A stretch of 64,000 bases of DNA, taken from contig NZ_CP023747.1 in assembly GCF_008704995.1 (NCBI RefSeq), positions 1,948,501 through 2,012,500 on the forward strand. The letters are read 5' to 3'. Source of the stretch: Streptomyces nodosus. Its GTDB lineage: Bacteria > Actinomycetota > Actinomycetes > Streptomycetales > Streptomycetaceae. Below are positions 17,206 through 25,918 of the stretch, piece after piece. The position numbers and the translations under genes are program-made. The first letter of the stretch is position 1, and each line of letters begins with the position of its first letter. The notes below the pieces were generated by a model. The model had not been told where the DNA came from, made no database searches, and saw only the letters and a program-made list of their open reading frames with translations.

Positions 17206-17952
17206 GTGACCACCGTTTCACACCCGACCGCGACCGTCCCCGCCCAGCGGTCCGCTGGTACCACCGCCCGGCTCGCCGACTACCAGAAGTTCACGGCTGC
17301 GGTTCTGCGCACGTGCGAGAGCGACCCGGGTGCCCGCGCCGCTCTGCGCTCCGGCGTGGGCAAGAACCTCGATGCGGTACCGCGCATGCACCGCATCATC
17401 GCCCACCTTGTCCCGGCGAACGCCGGTGCGGCTACGGAGAGGGCGTACTACGCCGTCGCAGCCATGATCGCCGAACAGGCCCGCAGAAGGGGCACCACCA
17501 ACGAAACGGCCGACGATACCTGCAGCGAAGCTGTCGAGCCCAGCGGCGAGGAGACCCCGGCAAAAGCGCCGACGCCCACCGGGAAGAACGACGACGGCGT
17601 ACGAGAGTACGGCACGAGCCTCGGAGCTTCCTTCGCCCTGGCCGTAGTCGACAGTCCCGGACGGGAACGCCAGATGCGGCGCGGCACGGCGGAGAGCCGT
17701 CTGAACATCCTCTGCAAGCAGGGCACCACGGGCCTGCATCGACACCTCCCCGCCTCCGTTCGCTACCTGCGGTCCCTGGACGTTCTCGTCGACTGGGCGC
17801 GGCTCCTCCAGGACCTCGACGACTGGCACCGGCGCTCCGGACACGTCACGCGCCGCTGGCTGCAGGACTTCTATCGCCGCTGCCAGGAGGATGCCCGCCG
17901 CGAAGCAAACAGGAACGACACCCACAAGCCGACGGACGCCACTGACGCCTGA
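17206..17952 (+). CDS. casB: Cascade small subunit Cse2 (CasB) with a low-complexity insert
   Basis: This 248-residue Cascade subunit binds along the displaced DNA strand. The helical family core is visible as MHRIIAHLVPANAGAATERA, SRLNILCKQGTTGLHRHLP and VLVDWARLLQDLDDW. Between the two halves, at residues about 95-130, lies a Thr/Glu/Pro-rich stretch that looks disordered and makes the protein longer than the usual 160-200 residues. AAGGAG nine bases before the GTG at 17206 fixes the start. It follows cse1 after a 29-base gap. Confidence 0.93.
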   Translation: MTTVSHPTATVPAQRSAGTTARLADYQKFTAAVLRTCESDPGARAALRSGVGKNLDAVPRMHRIIAHLVPANAGAATERAYYAVAAMIAEQARRRGTTNETADDTCSEAVEPSGEETPAKAPTPTGKNDDGVREYGTSLGASFALAVVDSPGRERQMRRGTAESRLNILCKQGTTGLHRHLPASVRYLRSLDVLVDWARLLQDLDDWHRRSGHVTRRWLQDFYRRCQEDARREANRNDTHKPTDATDA

Positions 17953-18024
17953 CCTGTTCGCCCCGCCCCGCACATGGCGGCGCACACACCGGTACCCACC
18001 CGCGTTGTCCAGCAAGGAGCACTC

Positions 18025-19206
18025 ATGACCGCGAAGCCTTCCGCCCGTTTCCTCTGCGCCCACGTTCTGCAGACCGTGCCGTTCGCCAACCTCAACCGCG
18101 ACGACACCAACTCCGTCAAGACCGTCCAGTACGGAGGCGTCCTACGCACCCGTGTCTCCAGCCAGTGCTGGAAGCGAGCGGTGCGGACCGACTTCCAGCA
18201 GCGCATCGGGCAGACCGCGCTGCGCACCCGACGGATCGGCGAGCGTGTTTCCCGCCTGCTGACCGAAGAACGCGGCTGGCCCGAGGACCTGGCCGCCAGG
18301 GCCGGCGCGCACTTGGCCGTCGCCAGCGGGATCAAGTTCGAACTGGAGGAGAAGGAGAAGCAGGTCCAGGTCAACAAGGTCATCGGCAACGCGCTGGTGT
18401 ATGTGCCGCAGACCGCTGTCGACGAACTCGCCGACCTGGCAGAGGAGCACCGGGCGGATCTGGAGAAGGCCAAGGACATCAAGAAGTCCAACGACAAGAG
18501 CATCCTGCCCAAGGATCGGGTGACCGCCGTCCTGCGGACCCGCAACGGCGTGATCAGCGTCTTCGGAAGGATGCTCGCCGAGGTCGACAACGCGGGCGTC
18601 GACGGTGCCGTCCAGGTCGCCCACGTCATGACCACCCACGCCACCGACATCGAAATCGACTATTTCTCCGCCGTCGACGACGTCACCGACGACTGGAACG
18701 ACTCGACCGGCAGCGGCCACATGGGCCACGCCGAGTTCAGCGCCGGCACGTTCTACCGCTACGCCACCATCGACCTGGAAGAACTCGCCGACAACCTCGG
18801 CGCGGACACGAAGGCGGCTCGGGAACTGGCCGAAGCCTTCCTCCACTCCTTCGTCACGTCACTGCCACAGGCCAAGAAGAACTCCACCGCCCCCAACACC
18901 GTGCCGGACCTCATCCATCTCACCGTCCGCGCCGACCGGCCGCTCTCCCTCGCCGCGGCCTTCGAGAAGCCCGTCCAGATGGCCCAGGACGGCGGATATG
19001 CCGCCGCCTCCCGCGACGCTCTCGCCCAGTACGCGGACGCCGTAAACACGTTCATGGGCGATGACGGCATTCTGCTGGCCGGCTGGACCGGCCTGGACGC
19101 AAAGGACCACACCGGCCTCGGTGACCGTCATACCGCCCTCAACGCCCTGGTCACCGCCGCCATCGAGACGGCGTTCGTCGTCGGCGACTCCGGGGCCGCC
19201 GAGTGA
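18025..19206 (+). CDS. cas7: Cascade backbone protein Cas7e (Cse4, CasC)
   Basis: This 393-residue RAMP-fold protein forms the backbone that coats the crRNA spacer. The N-terminus FLCAHVLQTVPFANLNRDDT and VSSQCWKRAVR are hallmarks of the Cse4 family, followed by FGRMLAEVDNAGVDGAVQVAH and DYFSAVDDV. AAGGAG lies six bases before the ATG at 18025. It is separated from cse2 by 72 bases with no other gene. Its GTGA junction with cas5 implies coupled translation. Confidence 0.96.
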   Translation: MTAKPSARFLCAHVLQTVPFANLNRDDTNSVKTVQYGGVLRTRVSSQCWKRAVRTDFQQRIGQTALRTRRIGERVSRLLTEERGWPEDLAARAGAHLAVASGIKFELEEKEKQVQVNKVIGNALVYVPQTAVDELADLAEEHRADLEKAKDIKKSNDKSILPKDRVTAVLRTRNGVISVFGRMLAEVDNAGVDGAVQVAHVMTTHATDIEIDYFSAVDDVTDDWNDSTGSGHMGHAEFSAGTFYRYATIDLEELADNLGADTKAARELAEAFLHSFVTSLPQAKKNSTAPNTVPDLIHLTVRADRPLSLAAAFEKPVQMAQDGGYAAASRDALAQYADAVNTFMGDDGILLAGWTGLDAKDHTGLGDRHTALNALVTAAIETAFVVGDSGAAE

Positions 19207-20063
19207 ACGCCGAGCCCGCCGCCGCAGCCCCCGGGCTGCTGCTCCACTGCAGCGGCCCGTTGCAGTCCTGGGGCCACCACAGTCACTTCAATCAGCGTGA
19301 CACCGCAGCGTTCCCGACCCGCTCCGGCATCATCGGCCTCCTTGCCGCGGCCCTGGGCCACAGCCGGACCGAGCCGATCGACGGTCTCGCCCACCTGCGG
19401 ATCACCGTCCGCGTGGACCGCCCGGGCGTTGTCCTGCGCGACCTGCACACCGTCGGCGGCGGCCTGCCGCCCTCCGGGACCGTGACCACGGCCCAGGGCA
19501 AAAAACGCTCCGGAGACACCACCACTCTGCTCTCCCACCGCCACTACCTCGCCGACGCCGCGTTCACCGTCGCCCTCACGCCCTCGCCGGACACCCCCGC
19601 ACATGTCGGCCTCCTCCAGGAGTGCGCAGAAGCCTTACGTGCTCCGCGTTGGCCGCTCTACCTCGGCCGACGCGCCTGTCCCCCGACCGGCCCCCTGCTG
19701 CTGAGCTTCTTCGACGACGCCCTCCACCACCTGGTACGGCTCCCTGTCGCCGCCACCGCCCCCCGCCCCGGCGGCCCCACCCGTGTTGTGGAGTTCCTGG
19801 CCGACCAGCCGCTCGACAGGCTCCCCCTGCCTGCCGACACCGCCGCCTCCGACCCGGCCGAGGCGGCCCACCCGACAGCACGCATCAACGATCAGCCCAC
19901 CACTTTCCACCCACGTCTGCGCACCTATCAGGCACGGCCCCTGTACCGGCGCACCTTCACCCCGCCCTCCGGACAGTGGGGCGGACTCGGCACCGACTAC
20001 CTCACCAGCCTGGCCGCCTACCTGGAACAGGCCCTGCCCACCGGCGAAGGGAGCAGGCGATGA
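19203..20063 (+). CDS. cas5: Cascade subunit Cas5e (CasD)
   Basis: This 286-residue protein caps the 5' handle of the crRNA in Cascade. It begins LLLHCSGPLQSWGHHSHFNQ and continues TAAFPTRSGIIGLLAAALGH-like residues, the classic Cas5 N-terminal RAMP signature (LQSWG and PTRSGIIGLL). LYLGRRACPPTGPLL in the second half is also family-typical. The GTG at 19203 overlaps the cas7 stop, and its end overlaps the cas6 start. The C-terminal segment is somewhat long but continuous. Confidence 0.95.
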   Translation: MNAEPAAAAPGLLLHCSGPLQSWGHHSHFNQRDTAAFPTRSGIIGLLAAALGHSRTEPIDGLAHLRITVRVDRPGVVLRDLHTVGGGLPPSGTVTTAQGKKRSGDTTTLLSHRHYLADAAFTVALTPSPDTPAHVGLLQECAEALRAPRWPLYLGRRACPPTGPLLLSFFDDALHHLVRLPVAATAPRPGGPTRVVEFLADQPLDRLPLPADTAASDPAEAAHPTARINDQPTTFHPRLRTYQARPLYRRTFTPPSGQWGGLGTDYLTSLAAYLEQALPTGEGSRR

Positions 20064-20731
20064 GCGCCCTCTGGCTGACCCGCATCGTCCCTCATCCCGC
20101 CTCTCGCGACGCGCGCCGTGACCTGGCAGACGCCGTCGCGCTCCATCGGCGGCTGATGTCGCTCTTCCCCGACGGCGCCGGAGACGACCCTCGCGCCACC
20201 CTCGGCGTCCTCCACCGCACCGACGACGCCCCTACCGGTCCCAGCGTTCTTCTGCAGTCCCGTCACCAGCCCGATCTTGGCCGCCTGCCTGAGCACTACG
20301 GCCAGGCCGTCACCCGCACGCTCGACCCCCTCCTATCCGCACTGCGCTCCGGAGCACACATCAACTTCCGCTGCACCGCCAGCCCGGTGCGCAAGCCCGG
20401 CGCCACCACCCGTGCCCTGTACAACCTCCCGGCTGTCGTCCCGCTCCACGGCGCCCACGCCGAGCAGTGGTGGCTGAGGCAGGCGGACACCGCCGGGCTG
20501 AAGGTCCTGACCCTGCATGCCCAGCCCCTCGACAGCGCCACCGGAGTCCGTGGCAAGCGCGGCAGCGGGGACCAGCAGCGCGTCCGCCATGCCCGCACAC
20601 GCTTCGACGGCACCGCCGTCATCATCGACTCCGACCTGCTCCGCACGAAGATCGCTGAAGGTATCGGGCGGGGCAAGGCCTACGGCTGCGGCCTGCTGAC
20701 CATCGCGCCCTCCCACGGCGGCGCAGTATGA
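20060..20731 (+). CDS. cas6: crRNA endoribonuclease Cas6e (CasE)
   Basis: This 223-residue enzyme cuts the array transcript in each repeat, below the GCGA-loop hairpin. Features are ADAVALHRRLMSLFPD near residue 22 (H29 is the likely catalytic His), PVRKPGATT in the middle and the glycine-rich GRGKAYGCGLLTIAP at the C-terminus. The ATG at 20060 overlaps the cas5 stop (ATGA). Both arrays share the same stem and loop although the repeat ends differ, so one Cas6e could process both. Confidence 0.95.
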   Translation: MSALWLTRIVPHPASRDARRDLADAVALHRRLMSLFPDGAGDDPRATLGVLHRTDDAPTGPSVLLQSRHQPDLGRLPEHYGQAVTRTLDPLLSALRSGAHINFRCTASPVRKPGATTRALYNLPAVVPLHGAHAEQWWLRQADTAGLKVLTLHAQPLDSATGVRGKRGSGDQQRVRHARTRFDGTAVIIDSDLLRTKIAEGIGRGKAYGCGLLTIAPSHGGAV

Positions 20732-21702
20732 AGGCGCCCTCGGGCATCGACGCCCGCCGACGGCTCGCAGCCCCCACCGTGGCCATGCTGCCCCGCGTCA
20801 CCGACTCCCTGTCCTTCCTCTATCTGGACGTCGTCCGCGTCCTCCAGGACGACACCGGAGTCTGCGCCGAGGTGACCAGCGAACGACACGGCAGGCAAAC
20901 CGTGTACCTGCCCACTGCCGCGCTCAGTTGCGTCCTCCTCGGTCCAGGAACATCCATCACGGCGCGAGCGCTTGCCACCCTGGCCCGGCACGGCACCACG
21001 GTCCTGGTCACCGGGTCCGGCGGCGTCCGCTGCTATGCCGGAGCCCAGCCGGACTCCCTGAGCACCACCTGGCTCGAACGTCAGGTCCGCGCCTGGGCCG
21101 ACGACAGCCTTCGCCTCGTGGTGGCCACCGCTATGTACGAAAAACGCTTCGGCGGCGGCACCGTCCCGCCTGGCACCACGCTGGAACAACTACGCGGCAT
21201 GGAAGGTCAACGCGTCAAAGCCCAGTACCGGATCCTCGCCCAGCAGTACAAAATCGGCCGCTTCCGCCGCGCCTATGACCCCGCGCAATGGCACGGCCAA
21301 GACCCCGTCAACCTCGCCCTGTCCTCAGCCAACACCTGCCTGTACGGCATCGTCCACGCCGCCGTCCTCGCCCTCGGATGCTCTCCCGCCCTGGGCTTCG
21401 TCCACAGCGGCAACCAGCAGGCCCTCGTCTACGACATCGCCGACCTCTACAAGGCCGAACTCACCATCCCCCTGGCCTTCTCCCTCCACGCCGCCACCAA
21501 CCCCGAAGCGGAAGCCCGCCGCTCCTTCCGTGAGGGTCTGCGCCTCTTCCGGCTCCTGCCACGCATCGTCCACGACCTCCAGGATCTGCTCGACCCCAGC
21601 GGCGACAGAGAGGTCCCCGATCCCGAGGAACAACTGGTCGACCTGTGGGACCCGGTAGCCGGGTCTCTCCCCGGCGGGGCCAACCATGGAACCGGATCAT
21701 GA
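20728..21702 (+). CDS. cas1: CRISPR adaptation integrase Cas1e
   Basis: This 324-residue integrase forms the Cas1-Cas2 complex that inserts new spacers at the leader end. Expected catalytic residues are present: E159 in LRGMEGQRVKAQY, H226 in LGFVHSGNQ and Asp in VYDIADLYK (236 and 239). The N-terminal beta domain contains SFLYLDVVRVLQDDTGV. The ATG at 20728 overlaps the cas6 stop. The C-terminal 35 residues are rich in Asp and Pro and extend beyond the core, as in other actinobacterial Cas1e. Nothing suggests inactivation. Confidence 0.96.
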   Translation: MKAPSGIDARRRLAAPTVAMLPRVTDSLSFLYLDVVRVLQDDTGVCAEVTSERHGRQTVYLPTAALSCVLLGPGTSITARALATLARHGTTVLVTGSGGVRCYAGAQPDSLSTTWLERQVRAWADDSLRLVVATAMYEKRFGGGTVPPGTTLEQLRGMEGQRVKAQYRILAQQYKIGRFRRAYDPAQWHGQDPVNLALSSANTCLYGIVHAAVLALGCSPALGFVHSGNQQALVYDIADLYKAELTIPLAFSLHAATNPEAEARRSFREGLRLFRLLPRIVHDLQDLLDPSGDREVPDPEEQLVDLWDPVAGSLPGGANHGTGS

Positions 21703-21730
21703 GCCCCGCCCAAGGGGAGGTACAGCCGCC

Positions 21731-22042
21731 GTGGCCTCGATGATCGTCCTCGCAGCCTCCGCCGTCCCCGACCACCTACGCGGTGCCCTCACCCGCTGGC
21801 TCCTCGAAGTCACACCCGAGCTGTACATCGGCACGGTCTCCGCTCGCGTTCGCGACGAACTCTGGGAATCCGTCACCGCCTGCGCCGACAGCGGCACCGC
21901 CGTTCTGGCCTATCCCAGCGACAACGAACAGGGCTTCGAACTTCGCACTGCCGGCGACCAACGCCGCGTCCCGGTCGATTTCGACGGACTGACACTCGTA
22001 TCATTCACACGAGATAGCAAAGAGATGGCAAACCTGCTTTAG
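21731..22042 (+). CDS. cas2: CRISPR adaptation protein Cas2e
   Basis: This 103-residue structural partner of Cas1 belongs to the CT1978 (Cas2e) type. The core reads MIVLAASAVPDHLRGALTRW, then LLEVTPELYIGTVSARVRDE and LW, followed by GTAVLAYPSDNEQGFELRT. I chose the GTG at 21731 because GGGGAGG ends 10 bases upstream and family members start two or three residues before the MIVL-like strand; an ATG at 21686 inside cas1 is possible. The last eight codons and the stop form part of the conserved leader segment of array 2, which begins 18 bases after the stop. Confidence 0.94.
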   Translation: MASMIVLAASAVPDHLRGALTRWLLEVTPELYIGTVSARVRDELWESVTACADSGTAVLAYPSDNEQGFELRTAGDQRRVPVDFDGLTLVSFTRDSKEMANLL

Positions 22043-22060
22043 CCCTGCAGGTCACAAAGG
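22019..22060 (+). promoter_or_regulatory. Leader-end segment of CRISPR array 2, overlapping the cas2 3' end
   Basis: These 42 bases share 32 positions with the leader-end segment of array 1. The conserved pieces are AAAGA, TGGCAA and TGCAGGTC-R-CAAAGG, the last abutting the first repeat. The first 24 bases are still cas2 coding sequence, including the stop. No separate promoter is evident, so array 2 may be read through from the cas operon. Confidence 0.7.
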
Positions 22061-23065
22061 GTCCTCTCCGCGCGAGCGGAGGTGAGTCGTCTTCGACGTG
22101 AAAGAGTCCGTCGACGACGCTGTCCTCTCCGCGCGAGCGGAGGTGAGTCGGTCCCGGAGGTGGTCCTGTCACCGTCCGCGAAGTCCTCTCCGCGCGAGCG
22201 GAGGTGAGTCGTCGGTGAAAAGTACAGCTGTCATCGCGTGCCAGTCCTCTCCGCGCGAGCGGAGGTGAGTCGACCGCGTGACTGCTCCCGTTCGGGTGGG
22301 CCCGGTCCTCTCCGCGCGAGCGGAGGTGAGTCGTAATCGGAGCAGAACATGCCCTACATCACCGTGTCCTCTCCGCGCGAGCGGAGGTGAGTCGCAGGCC
22401 CCCAGGTTGCTGCGGGTGATGCGCAAGTCCTCTCCGCGCGAGCGGAGGTGAGTCGTACAGGTCGAAAGCGAGCCTGCGGAGGTCGGTGTCCTCTCCGCGC
22501 GAGCGGAGGTGAGTCGCGTTCATCACCGCCGCCCGGCAGGCGCAGCAGGTCCTCTCCGCGCGAGCGGAGGTGAGTCGACGTCGCCACCACCGTAGACGGC
22601 CCCGGCCCGGTCCTCTCCGCGCGAGCGGAGGTGAGTCGGCACTCCGAGACCAGGCAAAGGCAGCCGAGCGGTCCTCTCCGCGCGAGCGGAGGTGAGTCGT
22701 TTCTCGGGTCCGAAGTCGTCGGGCGTCTCGAGTCCTCTCCGCGCGAGCGGAGGTGAGTCGGACACTTCGCCCCCGCCTCCGCCGAGAGGTTCGTCCTCTC
22801 CGCGCGAGCGGAGGTGAGTCGGGAGTACCGATACGGTCAGCGCTCGCACAGGCGTCCTCTCCGCGCGAACGGAGGTGAGTCGGTGTCCGACGCCGTGATC
22901 GGGGTGCTGTTCGGGTCCTCTCCGCGCGAGCGGAGGTGAGTCGATCACTGCGAGGCACCCGCCGAGGTCCCGGAGGTCCTCTCCGCGCGAGCGGAGGTGA
23001 GTCGTCCACGTCAGTCTCCAGTCGTTGGGGGCTGGTGTCCTCTCCGCGCGAGCGGAGGTGAGCAG
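22061..23065 (+). CRISPR. CRISPR array 2, type I-E, 17 repeats and 16 spacers
   Basis: Seventeen 29-base repeats start every 61 bases from 22061 to 23037, with 32-base spacers. The repeat begins GTCCTCTCCGCGCGAGCGGA like array 1 but ends GGTGAGTCG, so positions 26 and 27 differ between the arrays. The copy at 22854 has one G-to-A change at the loop-closing pair. The last copy (23037-23065) ends GAGCAG instead of GAGTCG, which marks the distal end. The leader is on the cas2 side. Spacer 1 (22090-22121) is the codon-level twin of an array 1 spacer. Confidence 0.98.
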
Positions 23066-23140
23066 GCGGTCACGATGTCGAGATCACCGATGGCGTGAAC
23101 CGGCCCTCACCCCGTTGGACGGGCAGGGGCTGTGGGTCTC

Positions 23141-23159
23141 GGGGCCCCGAAAGGGCCCC
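23141..23159. terminator. Hairpin after array 2 and the amidohydrolase gene
   Basis: GGGGCCC, loop CGAAA, GGGCCCC. It lies between the distal end of array 2 and the stop of the leftward amidohydrolase gene and can end both transcripts. The remaining 23066-23140 shows no gene. Confidence 0.6.
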
Positions 23160-23168
23160 AGCAGGTTG

Positions 23169-24260
23169 TCAGCCGACCACCCGCCCATTCAGCACCACCC
23201 GTCGCGGGGCCGCCAGGACGCGTACGTCGGTGCGGGGGTCCTCGTCGTAGACCACGAGGTCGGCCGGGGCGCCCTCCTCCAGGCCGGGGCGGCCCAGCCA
23301 GCGGTGGGCGGACCAGGTGGTCGCCGAGAGGGCCTGGAGGGGCGGGATGCCGGCCGTCACCAGTTCCTCGACCTCAGCCGCCACCAGGCCGTGAGGGAGC
23401 GAGCCCCCGGCGTCCGTCCCCACATACACCGGGATCCCGGCGTCATAGGCGGCGCGCACGGTGTCGTAGCGGCCTTCGTGGAGTCGTCGCATATGGGCCG
23501 ACCAGCGCGGGAACTTGGTCTCGCCGCCGTCCGCGAGGCGGGGGAAGGTCGCGATGTTGACCAGGGTGGGGACGATCGCGACGCCCCGCTCCGCGAACAG
23601 CGGAATCGTCTCCTCGGTCAGCCCGGTGGCGTGCTCGACGCAGTCGATGCCGGCCTCGACCAGGTCCCGCAGCGAGTCCTCGGCGAAGCAGTGCGCGGTG
23701 ACCCGGGCGCCCAGCCGGTGCGCCTCGGCGATCGCGGCCTCCACCGCGCCGCGCGGCCAGCAGGCGGTCAGGTCCCCGGCCTCCCGGTCGATCCAGTCGC
23801 CGACCAGCTTGACCCAGCCGTCGCCGCGCCGGGCCTCCTGGGCGACATAGGCGACCAGGTCCTCGGGTTCGACCTCCCAGGCGTAGTTGCGGATGTAGCG
23901 GCGGGTGCGGGCGATGTGCCGGCCGGCCCGGATGATCTTCGGGAGGTCCTCGCGGTCGTCGATCCAGCGGGTGTCGGAGGGGGAACCCGCGTCGCGGATC
24001 AGCAGGGTGCCGGCGTCCCGGTCGGTGAGCGCCTGCTTCTCGGAGACGTCCGCGGGTACCGGGCCGTGGGCGTCCAGACCGACATGGCAGTGCGCGTCGA
24101 CCAGCCCCGGGAGCGCCCAGCCCTCGACGGTACGGACGTCCTGGGCGCCGGCGGGCCGGTCGTAGGAGATCCGGCCGCCGACGACCCACAGCTCGTCGCG
24201 GACCTCCTGCGGCCCGACGAGCATCCGTCCCTTCACGTGCAGCACCGCGTGATCGCTCAT
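23169..24260 (-). CDS. Amidohydrolase-superfamily metal-dependent hydrolase
   Basis: This 363-residue cytoplasmic enzyme of the amidohydrolase superfamily is close to imidazolonepropionase/prolidase-like members that cleave cyclic amides or dipeptides. The metal ligands are visible: DAHCHVG (H57 and H59), a candidate bridging lysine in GWVKLVGDW, His in VTAHCFAE and VEHATGL, and Asp in VGTDAGGS. The C-terminus ends with the composite beta-domain strand ADLVVYDEDPRTD. The ATG at 24260 follows AAGG by a suitable distance; a GTG three codons upstream is possible. It lies just beyond the ABC ATPase gene on the same strand, 21 bases downstream, so it may be the last gene of that operon. The substrate is unknown. 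Confidence 0.82.
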   Translation of the reverse strand: MSDHAVLHVKGRMLVGPQEVRDELWVVGGRISYDRPAGAQDVRTVEGWALPGLVDAHCHVGLDAHGPVPADVSEKQALTDRDAGTLLIRDAGSPSDTRWIDDREDLPKIIRAGRHIARTRRYIRNYAWEVEPEDLVAYVAQEARRGDGWVKLVGDWIDREAGDLTACWPRGAVEAAIAEAHRLGARVTAHCFAEDSLRDLVEAGIDCVEHATGLTEETIPLFAERGVAIVPTLVNIATFPRLADGGETKFPRWSAHMRRLHEGRYDTVRAAYDAGIPVYVGTDAGGSLPHGLVAAEVEELVTAGIPPLQALSATTWSAHRWLGRPGLEEGAPADLVVYDEDPRTDVRVLAAPRRVVLNGRVVG

Positions 24261-24281
24261 GTACCGCACCTTAGTTCGCCG

Positions 24282-25076
24282 CTAGCCGCCCGTGCCCGCC
24301 CGGTCCGGGATCTCCTCCTCGACCTCGGCCCGCGCGGGGTCGAGCAGCCGGGAGAGGAAGTGGCGGGTGCGCTCATGGGCGGGGTCCCCGATGACCCGGT
24401 CGGGCGCGCCGTCCTCGACGATCACACCGCCGTCCATGAAGATCACGCGGTCGGCGACCTCACGGGCGAAGCCCATCTCATGGGTGACGACCATCATCGT
24501 CATGCCCTCGTCGGCGAGCATCCGCATCACGGCGAGGACGTCGCCCACCAGCTCGGGGTCGAGCGCGGAGGTCGGCTCGTCGAAGAGCATCACCTCGGGG
24601 CCCATGGCGAGCGCGCGGGCGATGGCGACCCGCTGCTGCTGGCCGCCGGAGAGGGAGGAGGGGTAGGCGTCCGCCTTCTCGGACAGGCCCACCCGCGCCA
24701 GGTTCTCGGCGGCGATCTCCCCGGCCCGCGCCTTGCCCCGGCCGAGGACACGGCGCTGCGGCAGCGTGAGGTTCTCGGTCACCGTGAGGTGCGGGAAGAG
24801 GTTGAACTGCTGGAACACCATGCCGATACGGCGGCGTACGGCGTCGATGTCCACGTCCGGGTCGGTCAGCTCGGTGCCGCCGACGAACACCTGCCCCCGG
24901 GTGGGCTCCTCCAGAAGGTTCACACAGCGCAGCAGGGTCGACTTGCCCGAGCCGGAGGGGCCGATGACGCAGACCACCTCGCCCCGGCCGATCTCCAGGT
25001 CGATCCCGCGCAGCACCTCGTTGTCGCCGAAGGACTTGTGCAGGCCGCGGACGAGTATCTCGGGGACGGTGCTCAC
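24282..25076 (-). CDS. Polar amino acid ABC transporter ATPase
   Basis: This 264-residue ATPase drives a type I amino-acid importer (GlnQ/HisP class). Motifs are [17 protein letters not shown] (Walker A), [14 protein letters not shown] (Q-loop), [16 protein letters not shown] (signature), [14 protein letters not shown] (Walker B) and VVTHEMGFA (H-loop). The GTG at 25076 overlaps the permease stop by four bases. A C-terminal acidic tail of about 20 residues goes beyond the usual length. It forms an operon with the permease and binding protein. Confidence 0.94.
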   Translation of the reverse strand: MSTVPEILVRGLHKSFGDNEVLRGIDLEIGRGEVVCVIGPSGSGKSTLLRCVNLLEEPTRGQVFVGGTELTDPDVDIDAVRRRIGMVFQQFNLFPHLTVTENLTLPQRRVLGRGKARAGEIAAENLARVGLSEKADAYPSSLSGGQQQRVAIARALAMGPEVMLFDEPTSALDPELVGDVLAVMRMLADEGMTMMVVTHEMGFAREVADRVIFMDGGVIVEDGAPDRVIGDPAHERTRHFLSRLLDPARAEVEEEIPDRAGTGG

Positions 25077-25918
25077 TTGGCGGCTCCCTGGGCCTTGGAC
25101 TCCATACGGCGCACCACCAGTCCGAGCGGGATCGTGATCAGCAGATAGCACAGGCCCGCGACCAGGATGGGGGTGGAGTTGGCGGTCTGACTGGCCAGAT
25201 CACGGCCGAACTTGGACAGTTCGCGTTCCTCCAGCGTGACGCCGAGGAACAGCACCAGCGAGGAGTCCTTGAAGAGCAGGACCAGTTCGTTGGTGAGCGG
25301 CGGGAGAATGATCCGGAACGCCTGCGGGACGACGATGGAGATCATGGCCCGGGCCGGCGAGAAGCCCAGCGAACGGGCGGCCTCCAGCTGTCCCCTGGGC
25401 ACGGCCTGGATGCCCGCGCGGATGGTCTCCGCCATATAGGCGGCCGAGACCAGACCGAGGGCGAGGGCCACCTTGCCGTAGGTGCCGCCGATGATCTCCG
25501 TGCCGGGGAAGGCCAGCGGTACGGCCACCCCGACGAAGATGAAGATCAGCAGGGCGGGCAGACCGCGGAAGATCTCGATGTAGACGCCCGCGGCCCAGCG
25601 GTAGGGGCCCACGGACGACAGCCGCATCAGCGCGATGACCATGCCGAGCAGCAGTCCGACGGCGAAGCCGGACACGGTGTAGAGCACGGTGTTCTTCAGC
25701 GCCAGGGTGATGACGTCCGGGAACATCCGCCGCGCGATGTCCGCCTGGGCGAACTGGTTGCCCAGCCGGCCCCAGTCGGCCGTCGCCGCGAAGGCGATCA
25801 CGGCGACGGCGAAGACGGCGTACTGGGCGCCGCGCGAGAGACTGCGCCGCCGACTGCGGGTCAGGCGCTTTCTGGGGGCCCTGAGTTCGGGGTCGGCTGT
25901 GCCGGTGGTGTCGCTCAT
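25073..25918 (-). CDS. Polar amino acid ABC transporter permease
   Basis: This 281-residue inner-membrane permease has about five or six helices and the family EAA-like loop [22 protein letters not shown], which docks with the ATPase. Residues 1-30 are polar and basic, followed by the first helix. A single permease gene suggests a homodimeric channel. The ATG at 25918 overlaps the binding-protein stop (ATGA), and its end overlaps the ATPase start, so the three are one translational unit. Confidence 0.93.
   Translation of the reverse strand: MSDTTGTADPELRAPRKRLTRSRRRSLSRGAQYAVFAVAVIAFAATADWGRLGNQFAQADIARRMFPDVITLALKNTVLYTVSGFAVGLLLGMVIALMRLSSVGPYRWAAGVYIEIFRGLPALLIFIFVGVAVPLAFPGTEIIGGTYGKVALALGLVSAAYMAETIRAGIQAVPRGQLEAARSLGFSPARAMISIVVPQAFRIILPPLTNELVLLFKDSSLVLFLGVTLEERELSKFGRDLASQTANSTPILVAGLCYLLITIPLGLVVRRMESKAQGAAK

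Noticed and set aside
21686..21730. Longer Cas2 starting at the ATG at 21686 inside cas1
   Set aside because: The extra residues (EPDHEPRPRGGT) have no family similarity, and GGGGAGG is better placed for the GTG at 21731.
12144..23036. Similarity between array 1 spacer 3 (12144-12175) and array 2 spacer 16 (23005-23036)
   Set aside because: About 13 of 15 bases agree at an offset of three, but the match ends abruptly and the changes are not synonymous, so chance is likely.
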